Source: Paludibacteraceae bacterium
Lineage (GTDB): Bacteria; Bacteroidota; Bacteroidia; Bacteroidales; Paludibacteraceae
Assembly (NCBI GenBank): GCA_018433525.1
Contig: JAHDRA010000031.1
Location: 51,508-115,507, forward strand
Direction: 5' to 3'
DNA: 64,000 nt
The translations under genes were made by a program, and so were the position numbers. Below, one piece after another: positions 18,418 to 27,396 of the stretch. Within the stretch, counting starts at the first letter, position 1, and each line of letters starts with the position of its first letter. The notes beneath the pieces are model-generated. The model ran no database searches, was not told where the DNA came from, and saw only the letters and a list, made by a program, of their open reading frames with translations.

Positions 18418-20166
18418 ATGGAAAATGATGCATTATTAAAGGAAGTGATGTCGAAAGCACAAAAATGGCTGGATGGAAATTATGATGAAAATACCAAAAA
18501 TGAAATCCGCAGAATGATGGCTGCCGAAGACAAAACAGAGTTAATAGAAGCTTTCTATAAAGAATTGGAATTCGGTACCGGTGGTTTGCGCGGCATTATG
18601 GGCGTGGGGACCAATCGGATGAATATTTATACCGTAGGATCAGCCACGCAAGGCTTAAGTAATTATTTAAAAGCTCAATTCTCCGATTTACCTCAGATCA
18701 GTGTTGTAATTGGACACGATTGCCGCAACAATAGCCGTCATTTTGCCGAAATTTCGGCGAATATTTTTTCGGCAAACGGCATTAAGGTTTATTTGTTTGA
18801 AAACTTAAGGCCTACGCCCGAAACTTCTTTTGCCATTCGTTATTTGGGTTGTCAGAGTGGAATTATTATTACAGCTTCGCACAATCCGAAAGAATATAAT
18901 GGTTACAAGGCCTATTGGAACGATGGCGCACAGATGGTTTCACCTCATGATGTGAACGTAATTGCCGAAGTCAATAAAATCACTCGGGTGGAAGACATAA
19001 AATTTGAAGGCAATCCCGAATTGATTGAAATCATCGGAGAAAAAATCGACAAAGCTTTTATCGACGCAATTAAAACTCTTTCCCTGTCGCCTGAGGCCAT
19101 TCGTCGGCATAGCAATTTGAAAATCGTTTATACGCCACTTCACGGAACGGGAATTACCCTTATACCGAGAGCATTGGAAGAATACGGTTTTAAAAATATT
19201 ATTCATGTGCCGGAACAGGATGTAATTAGTGGTGATTTTCCTACTGTTGTTTCTCCAAATCCCGAAGAACCGGCTGCGATGGAAATGGCTGTCAACAAAG
19301 CCAAAGAAGTAGATGCCGATATTGTGATGGCTTCCGATCCGGATGCCGACAGAATGGGAATTGCCGTAAAAAACGACAAAGGCGAATGGATATTGGTCAA
19401 TGGCAATCAGACAGCTCTTTTGTTTGTGTATTACCTGATTCGGCGCTGGAAAGAATTGGGAAAACTCACAGGCAACGAATATGTCGTAAAAACGATTGTA
19501 ACGACAGAACTTATCAAAAATATTGCCGATCGGAATGGAGTAGAATGTTTCGACTGTTATACGGGTTTTAAATGGATTGCTTCCGTCATTCGCGAAAATG
19601 AAGGCAAAAAAGTTTACATTGGTGGAGGAGAGGAAAGTTACGGTTTCTTGCCGGAAGATTTTGTTCGCGACAAAGATGCCGTTTCCTGCTGCGCTTTGAT
19701 GGCTGAAATTACTGCATGGGCAAAAGATCAGGGAAAATCTCTTTTTGAACTTTTGCAGGATATTTACCTGGAATACGGATACGGAAAAGAAAAAGGAATT
19801 TCCATTGTTAAAAAAGGAAAATCAGGTGCGGATGAAATTCAGGAAATGATGCGCAACTTCAGAAATCATCCTCCCAAAGAAATTGCCGGCTCAAAGGTTT
19901 CTATTATCAAAGATTTTCAAACTTTGAAAATGTTAAATCTAAAAACCAATGAAGAAAACTCATTGAATATGCCTGCCACATCGAATGTATTGCAGTTTTT
20001 TACGGAAGATGGCACCAAAATATCGGTTCGTCCTTCAGGTACAGAGCCTAAAATCAAATTTTATATTGAAGTTAGGGGCGAAATGAAATCTCGAGCCGAT
20101 TTTGACAAGGCTGAAACTGAAGCTTTAAAGAAAATTGAAGCTGTTCGCGCTTCGTTAGGAATTTAA
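18418..20166 (+). CDS. Phosphoglucomutase/phosphomannomutase (alpha-D-phosphohexomutase)
   Basis: 582 residues with all four superfamily loops: TASHNPKEYNGYKAYWNDGA with the phosphorylated Ser (near residue 160), the Mg2+ loop DPDADRMG (about 305), the sugar loop GGGEESYGF (about 402) and the phosphate loop RPSGTEPKIKFY (about 540). It interconverts hexose-1- and hexose-6-phosphates, feeding glycogen, nucleotide-sugar and cell-wall synthesis. Length fits the PgcA-type bacterial enzymes. It has its own promoter and terminator. Confidence 0.92.
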   Translation: MENDALLKEVMSKAQKWLDGNYDENTKNEIRRMMAAEDKTELIEAFYKELEFGTGGLRGIMGVGTNRMNIYTVGSATQGLSNYLKAQFSDLPQISVVIGHDCRNNSRHFAEISANIFSANGIKVYLFENLRPTPETSFAIRYLGCQSGIIITASHNPKEYNGYKAYWNDGAQMVSPHDVNVIAEVNKITRVEDIKFEGNPELIEIIGEKIDKAFIDAIKTLSLSPEAIRRHSNLKIVYTPLHGTGITLIPRALEEYGFKNIIHVPEQDVISGDFPTVVSPNPEEPAAMEMAVNKAKEVDADIVMASDPDADRMGIAVKNDKGEWILVNGNQTALLFVYYLIRRWKELGKLTGNEYVVKTIVTTELIKNIADRNGVECFDCYTGFKWIASVIRENEGKKVYIGGGEESYGFLPEDFVRDKDAVSCCALMAEITAWAKDQGKSLFELLQDIYLEYGYGKEKGISIVKKGKSGADEIQEMMRNFRNHPPKEIAGSKVSIIKDFQTLKMLNLKTNEENSLNMPATSNVLQFFTEDGTKISVRPSGTEPKIKFYIEVRGEMKSRADFDKAETEALKKIEAVRASLGI

Positions 20167-20190
20167 CGATATTGATTTTTTAGAATATTG

Positions 20191-20232
20191 AAAGCGTCAT
20201 TCGAGATAGTTATTAACGAATGACGCTTTTTT
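20191..20232 (+). terminator. Rho-independent terminator of the phosphohexomutase gene
   Basis: Perfect 13-bp stem (20191-20203 with 20217-20229), 13-base loop, followed by a T run. Because it covers 20220, an upstream ATG proposed for the next gene inside this hairpin is unlikely. Confidence 0.85.
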
Positions 20233-20246
20233 ACCTTTTACCTTTC

Positions 20247-21209
20247 ATGCAAAATTTTAGCAGAATGGGAATGGATACCGGCTTTCAGCAACGATATTTA
20301 AACTACAATCAGGTTTTGAAATCAGAATTTGATGAACGCATTCAAAAAATTTCCGTTCATGCCGGATTCACTTGTCCCAATCGAGATGGGACAAAAGGCT
20401 GGGGTGGGTGTACTTACTGCAACAATCAGACGTTTGTACCCGAATACTGTAAACCGGTGAAAAGTATCACCCAACAACTCGATGAAGGAGTAAATTTTTT
20501 TCGGCATAAATACAAAAGTCAATATTATTTAGCTTATTTTCAATCATATACAAATACATACGATAGTTTTGAAAATCTGAAATCGCTGTACGAAGAAGCT
20601 TTGCATCATCCAAAAATAAAAGGTTTGGTAATCGGCACTCGTCCCGATTGTGTGAGTGAAGATGTATTGGATTATTTCGAAAGAATTTCTAAAAACAGCT
20701 ATGTTCTTATTGAGTACGGCATTGAATCAACTTCGGATGCTACATTGGAATTTATTCGTCGCGGGCATGATTTTGCTTGTGCCGAATTTGCGGTGAAGGA
20801 AACTGCTCGCAGAGGCATCAAAACCGGTGCTCATTTGATTCTGGGACTTCCATTTGAAAGTAAGGAAATAATACTTGAACATGCCGATAAAATTTCCCGA
20901 TTGCCTTTGACTACATTGAAACTTCATCAACTTCAGATAGTGAAAGGAACAGTGATGACGGTTCAATATCGTCAACATCCCGAGTGGTTTCAACTTTTTA
21001 CTGTTGACGAATTTGTCGATTTGGTGGTAGATTTTCTGGAGAGACTTTCTCCAAACATTGCTGTCGAACGATTTGTTTCTCAATCGCCCGAAGGGTTGGT
21101 GATAGCCCCGCAATGGAAAATAAAAAATTTTGAAATAGCCTCAAAAATAGAGAAACAACTCATCAAGCGAAATACTTTTCAGGGAAGATGCTGGAAGGGA
21201 AACGATTGA
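20247..21209 (+). CDS. TIGR01212 family radical SAM protein (YhcC-like)
   Basis: About 320 residues. The iron-sulfur cluster motif is C-x11-C-x2-C in FTCPNRDGTKGWGGCTYCNN, placed near the N-terminus as in YhcC-type radical SAM proteins. Further family marks are YFQSYTNTY, GLVIGTRPDCVSEDVLDY, EYGIESTSDATLEFI and GAHLILGLPFE. YhcC-type enzymes are radical SAM proteins whose exact substrate is not established. The start is set at the ATG at 20247; 20265 and 20271 are also possible, and 20220 lies in the preceding terminator. Confidence 0.85.
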   Translation: MQNFSRMGMDTGFQQRYLNYNQVLKSEFDERIQKISVHAGFTCPNRDGTKGWGGCTYCNNQTFVPEYCKPVKSITQQLDEGVNFFRHKYKSQYYLAYFQSYTNTYDSFENLKSLYEEALHHPKIKGLVIGTRPDCVSEDVLDYFERISKNSYVLIEYGIESTSDATLEFIRRGHDFACAEFAVKETARRGIKTGAHLILGLPFESKEIILEHADKISRLPLTTLKLHQLQIVKGTVMTVQYRQHPEWFQLFTVDEFVDLVVDFLERLSPNIAVERFVSQSPEGLVIAPQWKIKNFEIASKIEKQLIKRNTFQGRCWKGND

Positions 21210-21235
21210 AAAACAGATACCTGAGTACAAGATAT

Positions 21236-21294
21236 AAATATCAGTGAAGAGCTTACTTATAATGTACACTCTTCTCTGATATTTGTGTTTTTTT
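21236..21294 (+). terminator. Rho-independent terminator of the radical SAM gene
   Basis: A 16-bp stem with one mismatch (21236-21251 with 21269-21284) and a 17-base loop, followed by a T-rich tract ending in seven Ts. It sits between this gene and the convergent amidase gene. Confidence 0.75.
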
Positions 21295-23713
21295 AGTGAA
21301 CGATTATTAACGGAAAACTGACGATGTCTTTCTCTGTCTTTATTTTCAGCACATAAGTTCCGGCAGCGACGTTGCTGATATCCAAATTTGTTTTATTTGT
21401 CTCTTTCAATAATTTTCCTTGCAAAGAATAAAGCTGCATTTGAGAAATGAATTGGTCGGAAGTTTTAACCATTACCATGTTTGAAGCAGGATTCGGATAA
21501 ATCTGTATTTTATTTTTCAATACTTGCGGAATAGCCATTATTGGCTCATCATAAAGAAGCATATTGTCAAAATACAATTCTCCATTACCAGACAAAATCC
21601 CTTCATTTCTAACTACTCTAAAACCTGTAAATTCATATGGCAGCCCTTCTTGTAAATGGTCTAATTTAGTTTCTACAAATTCCCAACCAAAGAAATTCAA
21701 ATCACACAACTTAACATATTTGACTTCTGCACCTGCAACAAATCGAAGTTCTATCGAGTTTCCCGATAAATCTCCATACACATGAAGGCCGACTACCTTA
21801 TCATGTGTAGCAACAAATCCAAGTGTTGTTGCCAGGTAAGTTGCATAGGCTTCTGGTTCTGAAAAACTGTAGCTGAATAAATAAGAGGAAGTTTCAAAAA
21901 GTTTTTTAGAAGTGTTACGAGACACAGAAGCAGAGGAAACATTTAAACTTTGGTCATTTGAATAAGAGTAACTATTTGTTGTTTCAAATTTTTCAACAAT
22001 AGGTTGATCTGTAACTAAAACATTAGAAGCTTTGAAATTGATTTCTATTGGTTCCACCAAAGGCATGCCAATTTCATCTTTTACATTGCCTGCAATCAAC
22101 ACTTTATATTCTTCATCTGGAGTTAAGGCGTTGGTTAGTTCAAAGTAGGTAGAACCATAAGGAGCTTGAACTTTATTATTTAAAACGCTACGTGCATTTT
22201 TAGTCAATTCAGTTCCATTTTTGTCTAGTACTTTTACAGCAGTTTGTAAGTTGCTGGTATTTAAAACTCTATCGAATATGAATCTGAATTGAGGTTTTGT
22301 ATAAACTTTATGATTACCTTCATAGGGATAAGCAGCAAGTAATTTTAAACGATTTCTATTTTTGGTTAAAAACTGGAAAGTAAAATCTTCAGTCATGCTT
22401 AAATTGTCGGGGTGTTTAGCAGTTTTTGCCAATCGAACAGTGTAAAGCGTTGCTTTTTCAAGCGGGAGCAATGGTTTGAATCGCAAAATGCGCTGACTGT
22501 CTTCAAAAGTGATGGTTCCTTCTACTGACGGCGTAATCGAAAAAGCTTCTGTTGTTGAAGTTACATCCATATCCCAATTGAAAGTCAAAACAATATCGGT
22601 AGAACATTCGGCACTGTCGGGAGGAGCAATATTAGGAGAGTAAGAAATTACTTGTGGTGGAGTATTTCTTACTTTATTCAAATCTATATTCAAATATGTG
22701 GTATTATTTGCTGTAACTGTAGTTTCAAATATTTGAGCATGATAACCATTGGCTTCCGCTTTTACATGATAAACTCCCGGAGCGAGATTTTTAAACATAT
22801 AAACTCCATTGTGAAGTTGATCTGTTGTATAAGTTTCATTTGTTTCCAAAAGTGTTAATGTTGCACCATTTAGAGGAAGCAACTCATCTCTGGTGTCTTT
22901 CAGCTTATAATAGCTTTCCTGAATTATATTTCGACTGTCGCGAACGGAGCCGGCAATGTTTCCTGTCGGGATGTTCCCTGCCTGATAGTACTGACAAAAG
23001 GATTTAAAGAAATGCCAGGCTTCAAGCCATTTATATTCCATATTCATAAGCCTATAGGTTTCAGGAATATAGTCATGCATAGATCCTTCAGAAATAGCTC
23101 CTGGAACAGCTAATCCACGCAGCACACCATATCCGTCGCTCCAACCCATAGCTGTGCGTGCAAATGTTTTATCACCACGCACTGCATAAGTTGCCGACCA
23201 GTTGGTTATCTGGTTTGAGTAAAGATTTTGTGCAACAATTGTGCTGATGGCTCTGCTTTCATCCGAAAAAGGTGTGGGTGTAGGATAGGTATAGGTATCG
23301 TTAGGATCGAGGCCCGCATAAAGTTGTAGAACATAGTTGGCAATACCATTCCCTGCATTGCTGTGGATAGAAAGCATGTAGTCTGCATTTGCCGAATTTG
23401 CCATAGCTACAATTTGAGATAATGGTAAATCGTCTGCTGTAGTATTGGTGGTTCGGGTAATAATAACCGTCGCACCAGCATTTTCCAACATTGATTTAAG
23501 CATTAATCCTTTGTCCAAATTGCTTTTCGATTCCCAAAATCCGTTCGGATCGCCTGAAGTGAAAGGAGCAATAACTACATTTCTGTCATCGCTGTCGTAA
23601 CCGCCATGACCGGGATTAACACATATTTTTATACCTGATAAATTTTGGGATGGGGAAGAAACGGCAAAAATCGCTAAAAAAATTAGCAAGCCATACCTTT
23701 TGATAAAATTCAT
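21293..23713 (-). CDS. Secreted N-acetylmuramoyl-L-alanine amidase with T9SS sorting domain
   Basis: 806 residues. After a signal peptide (1-23) comes an Amidase_3 domain (about 27-245) with zinc ligands His36 (VNPGHGGYD), Glu61 (FWESKSN) and His117 (LSIHSNAG) and catalytic Glu209 (GAISEGSMHD). It cleaves the MurNAc-L-Ala bond, releasing peptides from peptidoglycan or muropeptides. Next are a CarboxypepD-like domain (about 252-345), two Ig-like SbsA/Big_5 domains (about 350-555), a jelly-roll-like region, and a T9SS type A domain (about 730-806: IQIYPNPASN, LYSLQGKLL, GTYVLKI). It should be exported by T9SS to the cell surface or medium. Last gene of the leftward utilisation series, 14 bases after the PD40 gene. 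Confidence 0.88.
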   Translation of the reverse strand: MNFIKRYGLLIFLAIFAVSSPSQNLSGIKICVNPGHGGYDSDDRNVVIAPFTSGDPNGFWESKSNLDKGLMLKSMLENAGATVIITRTTNTTADDLPLSQIVAMANSANADYMLSIHSNAGNGIANYVLQLYAGLDPNDTYTYPTPTPFSDESRAISTIVAQNLYSNQITNWSATYAVRGDKTFARTAMGWSDGYGVLRGLAVPGAISEGSMHDYIPETYRLMNMEYKWLEAWHFFKSFCQYYQAGNIPTGNIAGSVRDSRNIIQESYYKLKDTRDELLPLNGATLTLLETNETYTTDQLHNGVYMFKNLAPGVYHVKAEANGYHAQIFETTVTANNTTYLNIDLNKVRNTPPQVISYSPNIAPPDSAECSTDIVLTFNWDMDVTSTTEAFSITPSVEGTITFEDSQRILRFKPLLPLEKATLYTVRLAKTAKHPDNLSMTEDFTFQFLTKNRNRLKLLAAYPYEGNHKVYTKPQFRFIFDRVLNTSNLQTAVKVLDKNGTELTKNARSVLNNKVQAPYGSTYFELTNALTPDEEYKVLIAGNVKDEIGMPLVEPIEINFKASNVLVTDQPIVEKFETTNSYSYSNDQSLNVSSASVSRNTSKKLFETSSYLFSYSFSEPEAYATYLATTLGFVATHDKVVGLHVYGDLSGNSIELRFVAGAEVKYVKLCDLNFFGWEFVETKLDHLQEGLPYEFTGFRVVRNEGILSGNGELYFDNMLLYDEPIMAIPQVLKNKIQIYPNPASNMVMVKTSDQFISQMQLYSLQGKLLKETNKTNLDISNVAAGTYVLKIKTEKDIVSFPLIIVH

Positions 23714-23727
23714 GATTTTTTACTGAT

Positions 23728-24645
23728 TTATGGTTTTACATTCAATTCCACTATTATGATATCTCCTTCCAATTTATTGTAGGCAACTTTATTTCCTTTA
23801 GAAGAAGCTGAAGGATACATGGCAATTTCGCTATCGAGGCTCAAGGTCATTTTAGTTTTACCGTTCAGCGAAACCATTAGCACTTTCGAGGAAGTTATAA
23901 AATGTCCATCATCTTTGTCCTGCATGCCCACTACAAAGTTATTGTCATACCAAACCGGCGCATTCAGGTATCCGAGCGAAGCAACGATTTTTCCTTCCAA
24001 ATCGGATACAAAAGTCCCTTTTCCTGCGACGGTAAAGAGAATTTTTTCGCTATCGGGAGAGAGTGAAACCCAAATGTATCTGGCATCGTTTTCTCCAATC
24101 GGATTTAATTCCGTTCTTTTTCCATTGGCATAAACTACCAGTTTCAAGTCTTCCGTACAAACATAGGGAGGTATATTATTCATTGTTTTACCAAAAGTAG
24201 CTTTCAATAGTTTTCGGTCGGTAGATACCAAAAATCCGTTGTGATAATTTTGCAGAAGAGACAAATTTCTTTGTGGTGAAATCATTTCGACTTTTTGTTT
24301 TTTTATTAAATCAAAACTTTCGATGGCATCAAATTTTCGTTTGTCCTGATAAATAGTCTTTCTGTAAAAAACTTTTGTACCATCAGCATTAAATATCGGA
24401 GCATAACCTGCTCCTTCATTTTCACAAATAGTAATCAATTCTTTAGAGTTTAAGTCGTACAGCCACAATCCTTTGTGATTTTCCGATGAGAACAAGAGCT
24501 TATCTCCGGCAGGGCTTAATACCGGAAACGAACCTTTGATGTCGTTTCCATTCACTTTGTAGCGCTTCACAATGTTTACATTTTGAGCAGATAATGAGTT
24601 TATTATCAAAAATAGCCCCAGTAAACAGATTTTGAATGTTTTCAT
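23728..24645 (-). CDS. PD40/TolB-like beta-propeller exported protein
   Basis: 305 residues with signal peptide (1-20, NSLSA-Q). The body shows repeated blade motifs of the WD40-like PD40 type: SPAGDKLLFSSENHKGLWLYD, NADGTKVFYRK, LSPDSEKILFTVAG, SSKGNKVAYNKLEGDI. Such propellers bind partners or ligands; no catalytic residues were seen. There is no lipobox and no T9SS domain, so it is probably periplasmic. It sits between the glycosidase and amidase genes, and its role in this locus is unknown. Confidence 0.7.
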   Translation of the reverse strand: MKTFKICLLGLFLIINSLSAQNVNIVKRYKVNGNDIKGSFPVLSPAGDKLLFSSENHKGLWLYDLNSKELITICENEGAGYAPIFNADGTKVFYRKTIYQDKRKFDAIESFDLIKKQKVEMISPQRNLSLLQNYHNGFLVSTDRKLLKATFGKTMNNIPPYVCTEDLKLVVYANGKRTELNPIGENDARYIWVSLSPDSEKILFTVAGKGTFVSDLEGKIVASLGYLNAPVWYDNNFVVGMQDKDDGHFITSSKVLMVSLNGKTKMTLSLDSEIAMYPSASSKGNKVAYNKLEGDIIIVELNVKP

Positions 24646-24725
24646 TGGATTCTGTTTTAAAATGATTATAATAGTGAATTGAAATATTTGAAATTGTTAA
24701 ATTTATTATGATAGTGAATAAGATT

Positions 24726-27170
24726 CTATTTGATCAGAAGATTTATTGTTTCTGAAGTTTCTTTATGAATAATTTTCAACAAATAAGTTCCAGCGGGTAA
24801 TTTGCCAATTTTAAAAGTAGCTATTCCATTCATTGGATTTAGTTGTTGAGAAACCACGCATTGACCATTTAAATGAAAGAGTTGAGCTTGCAGAAGTTTT
24901 GCGTCATTATTTTTTATTCTTATGTTCAACGTATTCCCTTCTAGTGGATTGGGATAAACTTCGTATTGAGAAAGCAAGACAGAAGGCAGCCCTGAAATTT
25001 CTATTCCTTTATAGCAAAGAACAATTTCTTTGAGAGCCAGCGTATAAGCTTGTCCTGCAGTCTGTGTACCGAGATAGAAGTTGATGTTGTCGAACCAGAC
25101 GGGATAAATGGCAATATCTGTAGCGTCGAAAAGTTCGCTCATGGCTACTGAAAGTTCAGTGTCAGTATTTTTTGGAATAACAGTAAATTCTTTCGATACA
25201 AATGAAGAAGCGTTGTTAGCTCTGAGAGACAAAAGAGCTTTTGAGATATTTATATCTCCAACATTGACAACCAGTTTTAATGTATCTGGTAATCCGAACA
25301 TGGGAGCATTTCTTAGAAGTTTGATAAAAGGAGCTCTTGTTGAAGTATATACATAATTGACTGCAGCTCCATGCGTCCAGTTTGCAGGCAAGTTTTGCGT
25401 ATTGAGTACTGCGTTTAAAGGAGTGGAAGCATTCAATGTCCAGTTTTCTATATTGAAGTTATCGCCAATCATTCTTCCTGAAGTTGGCATTTGAACTGTT
25501 ACCTTGAGAGAGTCTTTAAAATCGCCCAAACTGCCGATGACCATAGTGCTGCCATTTTTCAAACCTGTCAATTGTCCATTTTCGTTGATGGAACAAATTT
25601 CAGGATCACGAATGGTCCAGCTCAAGGCAGCAGGAAGAACATCCATAGTATTTATTCCAATAGTTGTTTGAACCTGAATGGGATAATTGCTGCGTTGATC
25701 TACCAAAACCGAATCCAGTCGAAATGCTATTTCAGCTGAGTTTATTAATTTTATGGTTAATTTTGTTTCGATATTGTTATAATGAGCCGTTACAATTCCT
25801 CCTTGAGAACCGGTTGCAACAAATCTTCCATCATCCAAAATTTGACCGACATCCGGCGTGCAACTCAAGGTTACTCCTTTCAAGTCGGTATTTATCAGAA
25901 CGCCATATTGATTATATCCCAGAAATTTGGGCATAATTACTCCATATCGGGGCAAATGAATAATCGGCGTGTAGGATTTGATTTCTGCAATTACATTATC
26001 GGTTGGGGCACAGGCTACGGCAAAAATTCCATTGGCAACCGCACGTTCGTTGCCGTCGCTGGGAGAGTTCATAATACCGAAGGATTTGACATACATGCAA
26101 CTTGAACCACCGCCATCGAGATTAATGGCAGAAAAAGCGCCTGCACTTTTCATTAAAATGGCCAGTTGTTTGGTTGTAACTCCGGCAGAAACGCCACGGC
26201 CATCTACAACACAAAAAATCACGGTGTCTTTATTTTGTGAATATCCTATCGCCGTTCGAGGATGAAGTTCATTCCAAACTTCTGAAGTTTCAATTACGCC
26301 ATCTTTTAACATTTCTTTTCGATTATCTCCGCCAATCATTTCTGTGAATGGTGCGGTTATTTCGTTATTTAATTTCAGGCCAATAGAAATTTCCACTGTA
26401 TCATTCAAAGACAGATTATCCAATATTGTCTGAGAGGTACCATGCCCGGATAGAACGGCTTGCCCTGCTGGAATAGGCATGTTTCCTTTGTTCTTTTCAA
26501 TTTTGGTAACTTTTGCTTTAACTGGGCTGTTAGTTTTCCAATGTTCTCCTTCGATTAATTCAACCAAAACTTCTGTTCCATAAGCATTGGTACGAGTATA
26601 TTTTCCATTGTTTCTATTGTAAAGAACCAATTCATTAGTAGCCCGTAAATGATTCACATGATGAATCGTAAAATTTGACTGATGAAATTTTAAATTTCCA
26701 CTATAACTCATTTGACCTACATAAGATGATTTATTTTCATCAAAAGCAAATATTTTTCTGGCCACAGGCATGGTCGCCAATTCGGCATCTGCCATGCATC
26801 CGCCAATCGGCATACCAAGATAGCTGCCTGAAGTGGTAAAAAAGTCGCCATTGGTTCCGGCAAAATACACCGAGCCTTCTTTACTTTTGCGGGTAGCCAT
26901 CGCAGAAGGAGTTTCTGTTCCATAAATGGAATCGCGTGCCAAAGTGGTTTTTATCGTTACATAGGGATGATGGATAGCTGTTTTTAAAAAATATACATCC
27001 AAACGCGTATTGCTTTTTAGTCTCAGGCCGGTATAAGTAGTACCGGGACCCACTTGGTAATTGGCCAGTGTATCAATACTGTATATTTTCCCGTCAATAT
27101 CAATGGTTTGTGCCGAACCAATAAAAGAAACGAGACTCACAAGAAGGAAAAGAAAGTTTTTTTTATTCAT
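24726..27170 (-). CDS. Secreted phosphodiester glycosidase (NAGPA domain) with T9SS sorting domain
   Basis: 814 residues. Signal peptide (1-20), then a large domain (about 40-385) ending in the NAGPA signature: HPRTAIGYSQNKDTVIFCVVDGRG, LMKSAGAFSAINLDGGGSSCMYV and ERAVANGIFA. The family includes the human uncovering enzyme that removes GlcNAc from a phosphodiester; bacterial members are thought to cut sugar-phosphodiester links in surface polymers. Next come Ig-like (Big_2-like) segments (about 395-560), a further beta domain, and a T9SS type A domain (about 738-814: YEVYPNPLEGNTLNIRI, LFHLNGQCV, GTYLLKI). Adjacent to amidase and murQ-type genes, which suggests wall or teichoic-acid-like substrates. 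Substrate is inferred. Confidence 0.85.
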   Translation of the reverse strand: MNKKNFLFLLVSLVSFIGSAQTIDIDGKIYSIDTLANYQVGPGTTYTGLRLKSNTRLDVYFLKTAIHHPYVTIKTTLARDSIYGTETPSAMATRKSKEGSVYFAGTNGDFFTTSGSYLGMPIGGCMADAELATMPVARKIFAFDENKSSYVGQMSYSGNLKFHQSNFTIHHVNHLRATNELVLYNRNNGKYTRTNAYGTEVLVELIEGEHWKTNSPVKAKVTKIEKNKGNMPIPAGQAVLSGHGTSQTILDNLSLNDTVEISIGLKLNNEITAPFTEMIGGDNRKEMLKDGVIETSEVWNELHPRTAIGYSQNKDTVIFCVVDGRGVSAGVTTKQLAILMKSAGAFSAINLDGGGSSCMYVKSFGIMNSPSDGNERAVANGIFAVACAPTDNVIAEIKSYTPIIHLPRYGVIMPKFLGYNQYGVLINTDLKGVTLSCTPDVGQILDDGRFVATGSQGGIVTAHYNNIETKLTIKLINSAEIAFRLDSVLVDQRSNYPIQVQTTIGINTMDVLPAALSWTIRDPEICSINENGQLTGLKNGSTMVIGSLGDFKDSLKVTVQMPTSGRMIGDNFNIENWTLNASTPLNAVLNTQNLPANWTHGAAVNYVYTSTRAPFIKLLRNAPMFGLPDTLKLVVNVGDINISKALLSLRANNASSFVSKEFTVIPKNTDTELSVAMSELFDATDIAIYPVWFDNINFYLGTQTAGQAYTLALKEIVLCYKGIEISGLPSVLLSQYEVYPNPLEGNTLNIRIKNNDAKLLQAQLFHLNGQCVVSQQLNPMNGIATFKIGKLPAGTYLLKIIHKETSETINLLIK

Positions 27171-27345
27171 GGCTGTTGACTTTTCTGATAATTTTCTAAG
27201 AAATCAAAATAAGGTATGCAAATACGAATGAATTTCCGAGTGAAAAATGAGGATCTTATTTTTTGAGAAAACAGACCGATTGAAATTTTTTGTCAAGGCA
27301 GGTATAGAAACAAAATAAGTAGAATATAACTGAAAATCTGAAATT

Positions 27346-27378
27346 CAAACATGTGGCGATAAATTCGCCACATGTTTG
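27346..27378 (-). terminator. Perfect hairpin after the DUF4623-like gene (possible terminator or processing site)
   Basis: A perfect 13-bp GC-containing stem (27346-27358 with 27366-27378), 7-base loop, 19 bases past the stop at 27397. On the minus strand it is followed by AATTTCAGATTTTC, only weakly T-rich. It may partly terminate the transcript or stabilise the upstream mRNA end, splitting the series into two expression levels. Confidence 0.5.
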
Positions 27379-27396
27379 AGTAAAATGAAAGAAGAA

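Noticed and set aside
20220..20246. Upstream start for the radical SAM gene at 20220
   Set aside because: The ATG lies inside the perfect terminator hairpin of the preceding gene, so a later ATG is more likely.
24646..24725. Near-repeated block ataatagtgaat / atgatagtgaat before the PD40 gene
   Set aside because: Short and in AT-rich sequence; could be chance, and no matching operator was seen elsewhere with confidence.
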